Source of the DNA: Vogesella urethralis
GTDB lineage: Bacteria; Pseudomonadota; Gammaproteobacteria; Burkholderiales; Chromobacteriaceae
Length of the DNA stretch: 54,222 bases
Assembly: GCF_007644045.2 (NCBI RefSeq)
Contig: NZ_VMDW02000042.1
Location: 1 to 54,222 of the forward strand
Direction of reading: 5' to 3'
The notes beneath the pieces are model-generated. The model made no database searches, was not told where the DNA came from, and worked only from the letters and a program-made list of their open reading frames with translations. Of the stretch, positions 15,946 to 25,166 are shown one piece after another. Both the position numbers and the translations under genes were made by a program. Every line of letters begins with the position of its first letter. Within the stretch, counting starts at the first letter, position 1.

Positions 15946-17259
15946 ATGCTTGCCATCCCTGTCGCTATTACCCTGATGCTGGCCCTGTCGCTGGCGCGTA
16001 CCCATGTTGTCATCAGCCTGATCGTCGCCTCGCTGGCCGGCGGCCTGCTGGGCGGGCTGGACCTGCCGCAAACCCTGGCCGCCTTCAACAAGGGCATTAC
16101 CGGCGGTGCGTCCGTCGCCCTGTCTTATGCCCTGCTGGGCGCCTTTGCCGTGGCCATCGCCAAATCCGGCCTGCCGCACGCGCTGGCCGACGCCGCCGTG
16201 CAACAGCTGCAAAACAGCCAGCGCCAGACCAAGCTGAAGTGGCTGATGATCGGCCTGCTGGCGGTGGTAAGCGTGATGAGCCAGAACCTGGTGCCCATCC
16301 ACATCGCCTTCATCCCGCTGCTGGTGCCGCCGCTGCTGTACGTGATGGCGCGCCTGCAGCTGGACCGCCGGCTGGTGGCCTGCGTGATCACCTTCGGCCT
16401 TACCACACCGTACATGCTGTTCCCGGTGGGCTTTGGCGAAATCTTCCTGAAGCAGATTCTGCTGGGCAATATCGAAAAAGCCGGCATGCACGTGGCCGAT
16501 GTCAACGTGATGCACGCCATGCTCATTCCGGCCGCCGGCATGCTGGCTGGCCTGCTGCTGGCGGTGTTTTTCAGCTACCGCCAGCCGCGCCACTACAGCC
16601 TGGGCAAGATCGAAAATACCGAGCGCACCCACGCCAAGGTTGGCCGCAAGTCGCTGCTGACCTCGTTGTTTGCCATTGCCGCCGCGTTTGGCGTGCAGCT
16701 GTACAGCGACTCGATGATGCTGGGAGCGCTGGCCGGCTTTCTGCTGTTCATCGCGAGTGGCGTGGTGAAATGGGGCGACGCCGATAGCGTGTTCAGCGAC
16801 GGCATGAAGATGATGGCGATGATCGGCTTCATCATGATCACCGCGCAGGGCTTTGCTGAAGTGCTGCAGGCCACCGGCAAGATCGGCGAGCTGGTACAGG
16901 TGTCGGCCGAGCTGTTCGGCCACAGCCGGGGCGCGGCGGCGTTTGCCATGCTGTTTGTCGGCCTGCTGGTCACCATGGGCATCGGCTCGTCGTTTTCCAC
17001 CGTGCCCATCCTGACCGCCATCTACGTGCCGCTGTGCCTGCAGCTGGGCTTTTCGCCGCTGGCCACCGTGTCCATCATCGGTACCGCCGGCGCGCTGGGC
17101 GATGCCGGCTCGCCGGCGTCCGACTCCACACTGGGGCCGACTTCCGGCCTGAACGTGGACGGCCAGCACGACCACATGCGCGATACCGTCATCCCCACCT
17201 TCCTGCACTACAACCTGCCGCTGTTGGCCGCCGGCTGGGTCGCCGCGATGGTGCTGTAA
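15946..17259 (+). CDS. NhaC-type Na+/H+ antiporter family membrane protein
   Basis: A 437-residue inner-membrane transporter with about 11-12 hydrophobic segments. Recognisable parts are the N-terminal VAITLMLALSLARTHVVISL, the re-entrant-like GAFAVAIAKSGLP, the central NLVPIHIAFIPLLVPPLL and the C-terminal GALGDAGSPASDSTLGPTSG. These are typical of the NhaC/YuiF-like family in the ion transporter superfamily. Members carry out Na+/H+ exchange or amino acid transport, so the substrate is uncertain. The chosen ATG has no visible ribosome site and follows an AT-rich palindrome (GTATATAC), so translation may be leaderless or start elsewhere. An exact uptake-like 12-mer lies at 16637-16648. Confidence 0.85.
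   Translation: MLAIPVAITLMLALSLARTHVVISLIVASLAGGLLGGLDLPQTLAAFNKGITGGASVALSYALLGAFAVAIAKSGLPHALADAAVQQLQNSQRQTKLKWLMIGLLAVVSVMSQNLVPIHIAFIPLLVPPLLYVMARLQLDRRLVACVITFGLTTPYMLFPVGFGEIFLKQILLGNIEKAGMHVADVNVMHAMLIPAAGMLAGLLLAVFFSYRQPRHYSLGKIENTERTHAKVGRKSLLTSLFAIAAAFGVQLYSDSMMLGALAGFLLFIASGVVKWGDADSVFSDGMKMMAMIGFIMITAQGFAEVLQATGKIGELVQVSAELFGHSRGAAAFAMLFVGLLVTMGIGSSFSTVPILTAIYVPLCLQLGFSPLATVSIIGTAGALGDAGSPASDSTLGPTSGLNVDGQHDHMRDTVIPTFLHYNLPLLAAGWVAAMVL
16637..16648 (+). repeat. Exact 12-mer uptake-like motif (in antiporter gene)
   Basis: AGGTTGGCCGCA, read in frame as Lys-Val-Gly-Arg-Lys with a GTT valine codon. Confidence 0.7.
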
Positions 17260-17314
17260 GCGGCAAGCGGTGAGGCTGCGTTACAATGCCGGTCAAACAT
17301 TGATGGAACACGCC

Positions 17315-17518
17315 ATGGAATCGCGCCTCACAGAGCTGGAAATCAAGGTCGCCCTGCAGGACGACCTGCTGGACACGCTCAACCTCACCATCGCGCGCCA
17401 GCAACAGCAGATCGACCTGCTGCAAGAGCAGCTGCGCCACCTGTACCGCATGCAGCAGGCCGGCAACCAGCCGGAAGAGCAGCGCTCGCTGCGCGACGAG
17501 ATCCCGCCACACTACTAA
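17315..17518 (+). CDS. slyX: SlyX family protein
   Basis: A 67-residue coiled-coil protein. MESRLTELEIKVALQDDLLD, then LNLTIARQQQQIDLLQEQLR and a tail ending in DEIPPHY, match SlyX throughout. The function of SlyX is unknown in any organism. An in-frame ATG exists 12 bases upstream (17303); the later one was chosen because it matches the family start and has a GGA 7 bases before it. Confidence 0.9.
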   Translation: MESRLTELEIKVALQDDLLDTLNLTIARQQQQIDLLQEQLRHLYRMQQAGNQPEEQRSLRDEIPPHY

Positions 17519-17547
17519 ACCGGCCCGCTTTACCTGAAAGATTAAGC

Positions 17548-18090
17548 ATGAGTACTCCCCTGCAACTGGCCCGCTCGCTGGCACCCCTGCTGGCCGGCTA
17601 CTGCTGGGCCATCGGTGGCAGCACCTTGCTGCAACATCTGGACCTGGTGGAACAACCGCGCGACCTGGACATCGTCACCACCGCGGCCGACTTTGCCGCC
17701 GTACGCGCGGTGCTGGCCGCCCGTGGCCAGGACATCACGCCGCCACCGCACCCGCAATACGCCACCCGTCACTTTGCCCGCTTCGACATGGGCGATGGCC
17801 TAAGCGTCGACCTGATCGCCGACATGGCCATCAAGCTGGAAAAAGGCAGCTACCGCTGGCCGTTTGACGCCAGTGCCCGCTTTGAGGCAGACGGTCTGCC
17901 GTGGTGCTGCCCCGAAGACTGGGTGCTGCTGTACCGGCTGATGGGGCGCGAGGAACAAACCGAGGCACTGGACGAGTGGCTGGACGAGCACGGCGTGCAA
18001 CACCCGCACCGACTGGCGGCCAACCTGTTTGCCCAGTACCCGGCCAGCGCCATGAAACCGGCTCCGGCATGGTGGCCGTGGGAAGAATGA
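17548..18090 (+). CDS. Nucleotidyltransferase-fold protein
   Basis: 180 residues. The motif WAIGGSTLLQHLD followed by QPRDLDIVTTAADF is the G[GS]-x-DxD signature of the nucleotidyltransferase superfamily. The third acidic position may be in LSVDLIADM. This resembles small stand-alone nucleotidyltransferases or AbiEii-like proteins, but no antitoxin partner is present, so a toxin role is not supported. It starts 29 bases after slyX and overlaps the next gene by 4 bases (ATGA), so the two are coupled. Substrate unknown. Confidence 0.65.
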   Translation: MSTPLQLARSLAPLLAGYCWAIGGSTLLQHLDLVEQPRDLDIVTTAADFAAVRAVLAARGQDITPPPHPQYATRHFARFDMGDGLSVDLIADMAIKLEKGSYRWPFDASARFEADGLPWCCPEDWVLLYRLMGREEQTEALDEWLDEHGVQHPHRLAANLFAQYPASAMKPAPAWWPWEE

Positions 18091-18830
18091 CCCGTTATCT
18101 TGCCGCGCTGCTGGCCCTGACACTTGCCCTGCTGTGTGGCACCGCCTACGCCGGGCGCGTGGTCAACCTGGCCAGCACCGACTACCCGCCCTACTTTTCG
18201 CCGCAATTACCCGGCGACGGCGTGGTGGCGGCCATTACCCGGGCGGCGCTGGCCAAACATGGCTATACGCTGCAGCTGCATTACCGGCCGTGGGCCAGGC
18301 TGATGGCCGAGGTGAAGGCCGGGCAGTTCGATGGCGTGATGGCCGTGTGGTACGAGCCGGCCCGTGCCGAATACCTGCATTACAGCCTGCCGTTGGTGAA
18401 TACCGTGATGGGCTTTTACGGCCGTGTGGACAAGCCGCTACCGACGCTGCCGCTGACGGAGCTGCGCACGCGAGTGGTAGGCACCGTGCGCGGCTACAAA
18501 AACCCGGACGTTTTTGATCGTGCCGGCCTGAAGCAGGAGCTGGCCGCCGACGACCTGACTAATATGCGCAAGTTGGCCGCAGGCCGGCTGGACCTGGTGC
18601 TGGTGGACAAGGTACTGGCACAACACCTGCTCGGTCACCTGAGCCCGGCTGAGCGCCTGGCCATCCGCTGGCAAGACCCGCCACTGGAAGTGATGCCACT
18701 GCACGTGGGCTTGCGCCGCGAGTTACCCGATGGCGAGCAGCTACTGGCCGACTTCAACGACGGCCTGCAAACCCTGCGCAAGAGCGGCCAGCTGGCGGCG
18801 CTGATCCGCCAGTACAAGCTGGCGCAGTAG
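18087..18830 (+). CDS. Periplasmic solute-binding protein (SBP family 3)
   Basis: 247 residues with a cleavable signal peptide (LALLCGTAYA, cut after AYA, about residue 22). The body has the family 3 binding-protein pattern: NLASTDYPPYFSPQLPGDG, YRPWARLMAEVKAGQFDGVM and RKLAAGRLDLVLVDK. Such proteins bind polar amino acids or related ligands. No ABC permease or ATPase is adjacent, so it is an orphan. Orphan proteins of this type in Neisseriales and Pseudomonas often have undefined roles. It shares an ATGA overlap with the nucleotidyltransferase-fold gene. Confidence 0.8.
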   Translation: MTRYLAALLALTLALLCGTAYAGRVVNLASTDYPPYFSPQLPGDGVVAAITRAALAKHGYTLQLHYRPWARLMAEVKAGQFDGVMAVWYEPARAEYLHYSLPLVNTVMGFYGRVDKPLPTLPLTELRTRVVGTVRGYKNPDVFDRAGLKQELAADDLTNMRKLAAGRLDLVLVDKVLAQHLLGHLSPAERLAIRWQDPPLEVMPLHVGLRRELPDGEQLLADFNDGLQTLRKSGQLAALIRQYKLAQ

Positions 18831-18835
18831 CACGG

Positions 18836-19168
18836 CTAGCTGCGGCGCTTGCGGTCGCGCGATACCACGGCTTCGATATTCTTGCGGCCGATCAGCAAAC
18901 CCGAGCGCACCGGTGGCGCTACGGTGGCCGCCAGCAAGGCCACCGCCGCCGGGTTGGCCGCAAACATCCCCGCCTGCTGCTGTAGCAAGCCGGCCGCCTG
19001 CATCGCCTGCAGCTGGCTTTCGATTACCGCCTCCTCCTCGTCACACGCGGCAGCCAGCCGGGCCGCCGTCAAGCCGCCACGGCCGGCAGCCTGCAGCTGC
19101 TGCCACAATTGCTGGGCCAGCGTCGTCGACAGCGCCGCACGCAAGGTAGTCAGATCCGGAGTCGTCAT
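18836..19168 (-). CDS. Small protein of unknown function, possible winged helix
   Basis: 110 residues, rich in Ala and Gln. The order of helices (LAQQLWQQLQAAGRGGLTAA, then RLAAACDEEEAVIESQLQAM and AAGLLQQQAGMFAANPAAV) resembles a winged helix, with a short basic tail (SRDRKRRS). I do not recognise a family. It lies between the solute-binding gene (convergent, 5 bases apart) and the EamA transporter (same strand, upstream). The start at 19168 has a GGAG site before it. Confidence 0.55.
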   Translation of the reverse strand: MTTPDLTTLRAALSTTLAQQLWQQLQAAGRGGLTAARLAAACDEEEAVIESQLQAMQAAGLLQQQAGMFAANPAAVALLAATVAPPVRSGLLIGRKNIEAVVSRDRKRRS

Positions 19169-19221
19169 GGTGTATGCCTGAAAAAAAGTGGCCGGATTAT
19201 GGCAGCAAGTGCGCGCGCCAG

Positions 19222-20133
19222 CTACGCGCCGGCCAGCGCCGGCTGAGCACGCGGTTTGGCCACGATGCGCCCCGACAGCAAACTGGCGCTGGCGATCAGC
19301 GCGCCGCCGATGTACTCCTGCAGCTGCATGTGCTCGCCGGCCAGCAGCCAGGCCGATAGCGCCGCGAACACCAGCTCCATCAGCATCAGCGTCATGATTT
19401 GCGTGGCCGGCAGAATGCTCAGGCCGTGCATCGAAATGATGCTGGTAGACAGCAGCGTCACACCCAGCACCACGATCATCAGCAGGATGGGCACGTCGAT
19501 CAGCGCCAGCTCGGCCCCCAGTTGGCCGCGCCACAGCAGCGAAGCCAGCCCACAGCCGGCCACCCCCAGCCACACCGACGCCGACTTCACCGGCACCGGC
19601 AGGCTGCTGGCGCGCTTGGACAGCACATTACCCAGCGCAAAACTGATGCCGCCGGACAGCGCCAGCCAGTCGGCACGGTTTTGCAGCAAGCCACCCTGCA
19701 GCATGTCGGGGCGGTATAGGATGGTGATACAGCCCAACAGCGACAGCGCCACCACGCCCCAGCCCACCGGGCTTAGCCGCTCGCGCAACAGCAGGCGCGA
19801 AAACAGTACCGTCCATAGCGGCGACAGATAAAACAGCAGCAGCACGCGCATGACCTGCCCTTCCGATACCGCCCACGTATAGCTGAAATTGCACCAGCCA
19901 TAGAGCAAAGTCAGCGGAATCAGCACCCGGTCGAAGCGAAACTGCCGCCGGAAGACGTCGCGGAACACGAATACACCCAGACAGGCCGATACCAGATACA
20001 CGGTCAGCGAAGTAGCTGCCGTGGAAAACCCGGCCTCGTGCAATACGCGGAACGGGAACCACATCAGGCCCCACACCAATGCCGTGGTCAGCGCACAGCT
20101 CACCGCCAGCAGCTTTTGTTTTACAAAATCCAT
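19222..20133 (-). CDS. EamA/DMT superfamily transporter
   Basis: A 303-residue inner-membrane permease with ten hydrophobic segments, arranged as two five-helix EamA repeats. The first begins LLAVSCALTTALVWGLMW and the second GISFALGNVLSKRASS. Family members export amino acids, drugs or metabolites; the substrate cannot be told. It is divergent from dapC with 47 bases between the start codons, so promoters overlap. A role in amino acid export is only a guess from that context. Confidence 0.85.
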   Translation of the reverse strand: MDFVKQKLLAVSCALTTALVWGLMWFPFRVLHEAGFSTAATSLTVYLVSACLGVFVFRDVFRRQFRFDRVLIPLTLLYGWCNFSYTWAVSEGQVMRVLLLFYLSPLWTVLFSRLLLRERLSPVGWGVVALSLLGCITILYRPDMLQGGLLQNRADWLALSGGISFALGNVLSKRASSLPVPVKSASVWLGVAGCGLASLLWRGQLGAELALIDVPILLMIVVLGVTLLSTSIISMHGLSILPATQIMTLMLMELVFAALSAWLLAGEHMQLQEYIGGALIASASLLSGRIVAKPRAQPALAGA

Positions 20134-20180
20134 AAGCCTTTCTTACTATTGTCCTTTTGTTGCATTGCAAGGAAACGGCG

Positions 20181-21371
20181 TTGAACCCCCACCTCGATCT
20201 GTTGCAGCCCTACCCGTTCCAGCGTTTGCGCGGCCTGCTGGCCGGCGTGACGCCGCCCGCCGACCTGCGGCATATCAATCTGTCCATCGGCGAACCCAAG
20301 CACCCGACGCCGGACGTCGTCAAGCAAGCGCTGATGGCCAACCTGGACGGCCTAGCCGCTTACCCGGCCACGCTGGGCAGCGACGCGCTGCGCAGCGCCT
20401 GCGCCGACTGGCTGCAGCGCCGTTACGGCATTGCCGTGGACGCCGCGCGAGAGATTTTGCCGGTGTGCGGCAGCCGCGAAGCGCTGTTTTCGTTCGTGCA
20501 AGCGGTGATCGACCCGCGCGGCAGCGACAAGCCGGTGCTGATCTCGCCCAACCCGTTCTACCAGATCTACGAAGGCGCCGCGCTACTGGCCGGCGCCGAA
20601 CCGTATTACGTGAACTGCCTGGCGGCCAACGGCTACCAGCCGGACTGGACGGCCGTACCGGAAGCCGTGTGGCAGCGTACGCAGGTAGTGGTAGTGTGCA
20701 GCCCCGGCAACCCGACCGGGGCGGTGATGTCGCTGGAAGACTGGAACACACTGTTCTCGCTGTCCGACCGCTACGGTTTTATCATTGCCAGCGACGAATG
20801 CTACAGCGAGATCTACTTCGACACGCCGCCGCTGGGCGGGCTGGAAGCCGCACGCCAGCTGGGCCGCGGCTACGAGCGTCTGGTGATGTTCACCAGCCTG
20901 TCCAAACGCAGCAATGCGCCGGGCCTGCGCTCGGGTTTTGTGGCCGGCGACGCGCGCATCCTGGAAAAATTCCTGCTGTACCGTACCTACCATGGCAGCG
21001 CGATGAGCCAGACCATCCAGCAGGCCAGCATTGCCGCCTGGCAGGACGAAGACCATGTCGCGGCCAACCGCTCAGCGTATACTGCCAAGTTCGACGCGGT
21101 CACCCCGTCTTTGGCACAGGTACTGAACGTGGCGCGCCCCGACGCCAGCTTCTACCTGTGGGCCGAAGTGCCCGGCGGTGACGACGCCGCGTTTGCGCGC
21201 CGGCTGTTTGCCGAAGAACACATCACCGTGCTGCCCGGCAGTTACCTGGCACGCGACGCCCACGGCGTGAACCCCGGCGCCGGCCGTATCCGCCTGGCCC
21301 TGGTGGCCACGCAAGCCGAATGCGAAGAAGCGGCACAGCGCATCGTCCGCTTCGTAAAAAAACACCACTGA
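20181..21371 (+). CDS. dapC: N-succinyldiaminopimelate aminotransferase DapC
   Basis: A PLP enzyme that makes N-succinyl-LL-2,6-diaminopimelate in lysine and peptidoglycan precursor synthesis. 396 residues, class I/II aminotransferase. Family signs are [20 protein letters not shown] at the N-terminus, [20 protein letters not shown], and PLP Lys242 in [15 protein letters not shown]. The start is taken as TTG at 20181, because AAGGAA lies 6 bases before it and the DapC family starts with MNPHL. An ATG-free extension 8 codons upstream is less likely. dapD follows 53 bases later, so this is a lysine pathway pair. Confidence 0.93.
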   Translation: MNPHLDLLQPYPFQRLRGLLAGVTPPADLRHINLSIGEPKHPTPDVVKQALMANLDGLAAYPATLGSDALRSACADWLQRRYGIAVDAAREILPVCGSREALFSFVQAVIDPRGSDKPVLISPNPFYQIYEGAALLAGAEPYYVNCLAANGYQPDWTAVPEAVWQRTQVVVVCSPGNPTGAVMSLEDWNTLFSLSDRYGFIIASDECYSEIYFDTPPLGGLEAARQLGRGYERLVMFTSLSKRSNAPGLRSGFVAGDARILEKFLLYRTYHGSAMSQTIQQASIAAWQDEDHVAANRSAYTAKFDAVTPSLAQVLNVARPDASFYLWAEVPGGDDAAFARRLFAEEHITVLPGSYLARDAHGVNPGAGRIRLALVATQAECEEAAQRIVRFVKKHH

Positions 21372-21424
21372 ACACGACATCGAGAACCATGACTACCATC
21401 CATATCGCCCAAGGACTGAACCAT

Positions 21425-22246
21425 ATGCATCCGATCCAGCCCATCATCGAACAAGCCTTCGAAAACCGTGCCGACATCACCCCGGCTACCGTATCGGCCG
21501 AACTGAAAGCCGCCGTGGAACAAGTGATCGAAGAACTGGACAACGGCCACCTGCGCGTTGCCGAGAAAATCGACGGCGACTGGGTCGTACACCAGTGGGT
21601 GAAGAAGGCCGTGCTGCTGTCGTTCCGCATTCGCGACAACGTACTGCTGGATGACGGCGTGAGCCGTTACTTCGACAAGGTGGACACCAAGTTTGCCGAC
21701 TGGAACCAGGAACGCTTCCAGCAAGCCGGCTTCCGCGCCGTACCGGGCGCCGTGGCTCGTAAAGGCAGCTTCGTCGCCAAAAACACGGTGCTGATGCCGT
21801 CCTACGTCAACATCGGCGCCTACGTCGACGAAGGCACCATGGTCGACACCTGGGCCACCGTAGGCAGCTGCGCCCAGATCGGCAAGAACGTGCACCTGTC
21901 CGGCGGCGTCGGCATCGGTGGCGTGCTGGAGCCGCTGCAGGCCAACCCCACCATCATCGAAGACAACTGCTTCATCGGCGCCCGCTCCGAGGTGGTAGAA
22001 GGCGTGATCGTCGGTGAAGGCTCGGTGATCTCGATGGGCGTGTACATCGGCCAGTCCACCAAGATCTACGACCGCGAAACCGGCGAAATCAGCTACGGTC
22101 GCATCCCGCCGGGCTCGGTGGTAGTGTCCGGCAACCTGCCGTCCAAGGATGGCAGCCATAGCCTGTACTGCGCCGTGATCGTCAAGAAAGTGGACGCGCA
22201 AACCCGCAGCAAAACCAGCATCAACGAACTGCTGCGCGGCGTCTAA
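21425..22246 (+). CDS. dapD: Tetrahydrodipicolinate N-succinyltransferase DapD
   Basis: Succinylates tetrahydrodipicolinate, the step before DapC. 273 residues, the usual length, with the left-handed beta-helix hexapeptide region ([20 protein letters not shown], then [20 protein letters not shown]) and the typical C-terminus. The ATG at 21425 gives the family N-terminus and has AAGGA 9 bases upstream; an in-frame ATG at 21389 would add 12 residues. It is cotranscribed with dapC. Only a T-run with a weak stem follows the stop codon. Confidence 0.95.
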   Translation: MHPIQPIIEQAFENRADITPATVSAELKAAVEQVIEELDNGHLRVAEKIDGDWVVHQWVKKAVLLSFRIRDNVLLDDGVSRYFDKVDTKFADWNQERFQQAGFRAVPGAVARKGSFVAKNTVLMPSYVNIGAYVDEGTMVDTWATVGSCAQIGKNVHLSGGVGIGGVLEPLQANPTIIEDNCFIGARSEVVEGVIVGEGSVISMGVYIGQSTKIYDRETGEISYGRIPPGSVVVSGNLPSKDGSHSLYCAVIVKKVDAQTRSKTSINELLRGV

Positions 22247-22337
22247 GCTTTTTTTAAGGTCTTGTTATCGATAGTTTTCAGCGCTGTATTAATCACGCAC
22301 GGTAACAATTTCTACACAAAAAAAGCGCGCTGGCATT

Positions 22338-22366
22338 TTGCGCACTGCACACAAGGCAGATAAAAT
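22338..22366 (+). promoter_or_regulatory. Promoter of the mla operon
   Basis: -35 TTGCGC (22338-22343), 17-base spacer, -10 TAAAAT (22361-22366). The expected start near 22373 falls at the base of the hairpin at 22371-22400. Confidence 0.6.
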
Positions 22367-22370
22367 GCCC

Positions 22371-22410
22371 ACAGGGAGTCGGCAACAGTCGGCTCCCTGT
22401 TTCTTCTTGA
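22371..22410 (+). terminator. Terminator-like hairpin in the mla operon leader
   Basis: Arms ACAGGGAG (22371-22378) and CTCCCTGT (22393-22400) with an inner TCGG repeat, followed by TTCTTCTTGA. It sits between the promoter and mlaF. It could be an attenuator or a 5'-end stabilising stem. It could also end dapD transcripts. Confidence 0.5.
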
Positions 22411-22432
22411 TTTCACAGGACAATCCCTGATC

Positions 22433-23248
22433 GTGTCTTCCGACAGTTTCATCGAGCTCAAAAACGTCAGCTTTGCCTACGGCGACCGGCCGATACTGCA
22501 GGACATCTCCCTTACCATCCCCCGCGGCAAGCTGGTGGCCATCATGGGCGGCAGCGGCAGCGGCAAAACCACGCTGCTGCGGCTGATCTCCGGCCAGGTA
22601 CGCGCCCAGCAGGGGCAGGTACTGGTGGATGGCCAGGACGTTGGCCGCATGGGCAACCAGGCGCTGTACCAGCATCGCCGCCGTATGGGCATGCTGTTCC
22701 AGTTTGGCGCCCTGTTCACCGATCTGTCGGTGTTCGACAACGTCGCCTTCCCCATCCGCGAGCATACCCGGCTGCCGGAAAGCCTTATCCGCGACCTGGT
22801 GCTGATGAAGCTCAGCGCCGTCGGCCTGCGCGGCACCGAAAGCCTGATGCCGGCAGAGCTGTCCGGCGGCATGGCACGCCGCATCGCACTAGCCCGCGCC
22901 ATCGCGCTGGACCCGCAGATCATGCTGTACGACGAACCGTTCACTGGCCTGGACCCGATCTCGCTGGGCACCATCGCCCTGCTGATCAAAAAGCTGAACG
23001 ACGCGCTGGGTACCTCGTCGATCATGGTGACGCACGACGTGCACAAATCGCTGGAGATCGTCGATTACGTCTACTTCGTGGCCAGCGGCCGCATCGCCGC
23101 CGAAGGTACGCCGGATGAAGTGCGCCACTCCGCTTCGCCGTGGGTACAGCAGTTCGTGCAAGGCGAGGCCGACGGCCCGGTGCACTTTGCCTACCCGGCC
23201 GGCAATACCCTGGCCGACGCCTTCGGCCTGAAGGAGGTGCGCGCATGA
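22433..23248 (+). CDS. mlaF: Phospholipid transport ATP-binding protein MlaF
   Basis: The ATPase of the MlaFEDB complex that moves phospholipids between outer and inner membranes and keeps outer-leaflet asymmetry. 271 residues: Walker A GGSGSGKTTLLR, Q-loop, signature ELSGGMARRIALARA, Walker B IMLYDEPFTGLDP and His switch MVTHDVHKS. It starts with GTG; AGGA lies 12 bases before, a rather long distance. The gene order mlaF-E-D-C-B-A follows, with most junctions overlapping or very short. Confidence 0.96.
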   Translation: MSSDSFIELKNVSFAYGDRPILQDISLTIPRGKLVAIMGGSGSGKTTLLRLISGQVRAQQGQVLVDGQDVGRMGNQALYQHRRRMGMLFQFGALFTDLSVFDNVAFPIREHTRLPESLIRDLVLMKLSAVGLRGTESLMPAELSGGMARRIALARAIALDPQIMLYDEPFTGLDPISLGTIALLIKKLNDALGTSSIMVTHDVHKSLEIVDYVYFVASGRIAAEGTPDEVRHSASPWVQQFVQGEADGPVHFAYPAGNTLADAFGLKEVRA

Positions 23249-24027
23249 ACGCCCTGCTGTCTCCGTTCCGCCGCCTGGGCGCTGCCACCATCAACGCGCT
23301 GTGGCGCCTGGGCTTCATCAGCCGCTTCTTCGTGGCCATCGTGCTGAACTCCGGCCAAAGCCTGCTGCGCTTCCATCTCACCATCCGCGAGATCTACTAC
23401 GCCGGCGTGCTGTCGCTGATCATCATCGTGGTGTCCGGCCTGTTTGTGGGCATGGTGCTGGGCCTGCAGGGCTACAACACCCTGGCCCGCTTTGGCTCGG
23501 CCGACGCGCTGGGCGCGCTGGTGGCACTGTCGCTGCTGCGCGAGCTGGGCCCGGTGTTGGCCGCCCTGCTGTTTGCCAGCCGCTCCGGTAGCGCCATGAC
23601 CGCCGAAATCGGCCTGATGAAGGCCACCGAACAGCTGGAAGCCATGAGCGTGATGGCGGTGAACCCCATCGCCCGCGTGGTGGCGCCGCGCTTCTGGGCC
23701 GGCGTGATTTCCATGCCTATCCTGGCCGCACTGTTCAACGTGATGGGCATCTTCGGCGGCTATCTGGTGGGCGTGGAAATGATCGGCCTGGACGCCGGCA
23801 CGTTCTGGTCGCAGATGCAGAACAACGTCGACCTGCATTACGACGTGATCAACGGCCTGACCAAGAGCGTGTTCTTCGGCATGGCCGTGACGCTGATCGC
23901 CGTCTTTGAAGGCTACGACGCCACGCCCACGGCGGCCGGCGTATCGTCTGCCACCACCCGTACCGTGGTGACCTCGGCACTGGTCATCCTGGCGCTGGAC
24001 TTCGTCCTGACCGCCTTCATGTTCTAG
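23245..24027 (+). CDS. mlaE: Phospholipid transport permease MlaE
   Basis: The inner-membrane permease of the Mla system, 260 residues with 5-6 hydrophobic segments. It has the MlaE signature GSADALGALVALSLLRELGP and RSGSAMTAEIGLMKATEQLE. It overlaps mlaF by 4 bases (ATGA), and AAGGAGG lies just upstream of the ATG. It pairs with MlaF below and MlaD above the membrane. Confidence 0.96.
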   Translation: MNALLSPFRRLGAATINALWRLGFISRFFVAIVLNSGQSLLRFHLTIREIYYAGVLSLIIIVVSGLFVGMVLGLQGYNTLARFGSADALGALVALSLLRELGPVLAALLFASRSGSAMTAEIGLMKATEQLEAMSVMAVNPIARVVAPRFWAGVISMPILAALFNVMGIFGGYLVGVEMIGLDAGTFWSQMQNNVDLHYDVINGLTKSVFFGMAVTLIAVFEGYDATPTAAGVSSATTRTVVTSALVILALDFVLTAFMF

Positions 24028-24038
24028 GAAACTGCATA

Positions 24039-24524
24039 ATGAAACGCTCTACCATTGATCTGTGGGTCGGCCTGTTTGTGGCCATCGGTCTGGCTGCTGT
24101 CACCTTCCTGTCGCTGAAGGTGGCCAACCTCACCCCGCAAAGCAGCGCCGACACCTACACCCTGGTGGCCGAGTTCGACAACATCGGCGGCCTGAAAGTA
24201 AAAGCGCCGGTGAAGTCTTCCGGCGTGGTGGTTGGCCGCGTCAGCAACATCGAGCTGGACACCAAACGCTACGTAGCCCGCGCCACGCTGACGCTGGACA
24301 AGCAATACCAGTTCAGCCGTGACACCAGCGCCGAGATCCTCACCGCCGGCCTGCTGGGCGAACAATACATCGGCCTCACCCAAGGCGGTGACCCCGACAA
24401 CCTGGCCAGCGGCGACCGCATCAGCCTCACCTCTTCCGCCCTGGTGCTGGAACAGCTGATCGGCAAATTCATGACCAGCTTTGCCGAAAAAGGCAGCCAG
24501 GACGCCCCGGCTAAAACCGAATAA
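24039..24524 (+). CDS. mlaD: Phospholipid transport substrate-binding protein MlaD
   Basis: 161 residues with one N-terminal membrane anchor (IDLWVGLFVAIGLAAVTFLS) and a single MCE domain (TLVAEFDNIGGLKVKAPVKS, GLLGEQYIGLTQGG). MlaD forms a hexameric ring on MlaE that contacts MlaC in the periplasm. The AGGA ribosome site and 11-base gap to mlaE fit coupled expression. Confidence 0.96.
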   Translation: MKRSTIDLWVGLFVAIGLAAVTFLSLKVANLTPQSSADTYTLVAEFDNIGGLKVKAPVKSSGVVVGRVSNIELDTKRYVARATLTLDKQYQFSRDTSAEILTAGLLGEQYIGLTQGGDPDNLASGDRISLTSSALVLEQLIGKFMTSFAEKGSQDAPAKTE

Positions 24525-24554
24525 ACAAGAACTCTCCAGAGAAAGACGCACATC

Positions 24555-25166
24555 ATGAAAAAACTGTTCGCTACCCTGATGGTGATGCTGGGCCTCAGCA
24601 GCACCGCCCTCGCCGCTTCCGATAACCCGGTGGACGTGATCAGCACCACCTCGCAATCCGCGCTCGAGCTGCTGAAAAAAGACACCGGCAAGAACACCAA
24701 CCAGATCCGCAAACAAGTGGAAGACCTGGTGGTACCGCAGTTTGACTTCATCCGCATGACCGCGCTGGCGGTAGGCAAAGACTGGCGCGGTGCCACCCCG
24801 GCGCAGCAAACCCAGCTGGCCGAGCAGTTCCAGACCCTGCTGGTGCGCACCTACTCCTCCACCATGACCCGCTTCAAGAACGCGCAGATCGACGTGAAGC
24901 CGAACGCGCAGCTGAACAACAACGGCCGCGAGGCGGTAGTGAAGTCGGAAGTCACCCTGCCGGGTAACGGCGAGAAGAAAAACGTGATGGTCGACTACAC
25001 CCTGTACAAAGGCAATCAGGGCTGGAAGATCTATAACGTCAGTGTGGAAGGTGCCAGCCTGGTTACCATCTACCGCAACCAGTTCGGCGAAGAAATCCGC
25101 AAGAACGGCGTGGATGGCCTGATCAAGCTGCTGAAGGACAAGAACGAAAAAGGCAAACCGGCATGA
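24555..25166 (+). CDS. mlaC: Periplasmic phospholipid-binding protein MlaC
   Basis: 203 residues with a signal peptide ending ALAA (about residue 20). The mature part has the MlaC pattern: PVDVISTTSQSALELLKKDT, VVPQFDFIRMTALAVGKDWR and VDYTLYKGNQGWKIYNVSVE. It ferries phospholipid between MlaA at the outer membrane and MlaFEDB at the inner membrane. It overlaps mlaB by 4 bases. Confidence 0.95.
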   Translation: MKKLFATLMVMLGLSSTALAASDNPVDVISTTSQSALELLKKDTGKNTNQIRKQVEDLVVPQFDFIRMTALAVGKDWRGATPAQQTQLAEQFQTLLVRTYSSTMTRFKNAQIDVKPNAQLNNNGREAVVKSEVTLPGNGEKKNVMVDYTLYKGNQGWKIYNVSVEGASLVTIYRNQFGEEIRKNGVDGLIKLLKDKNEKGKPA

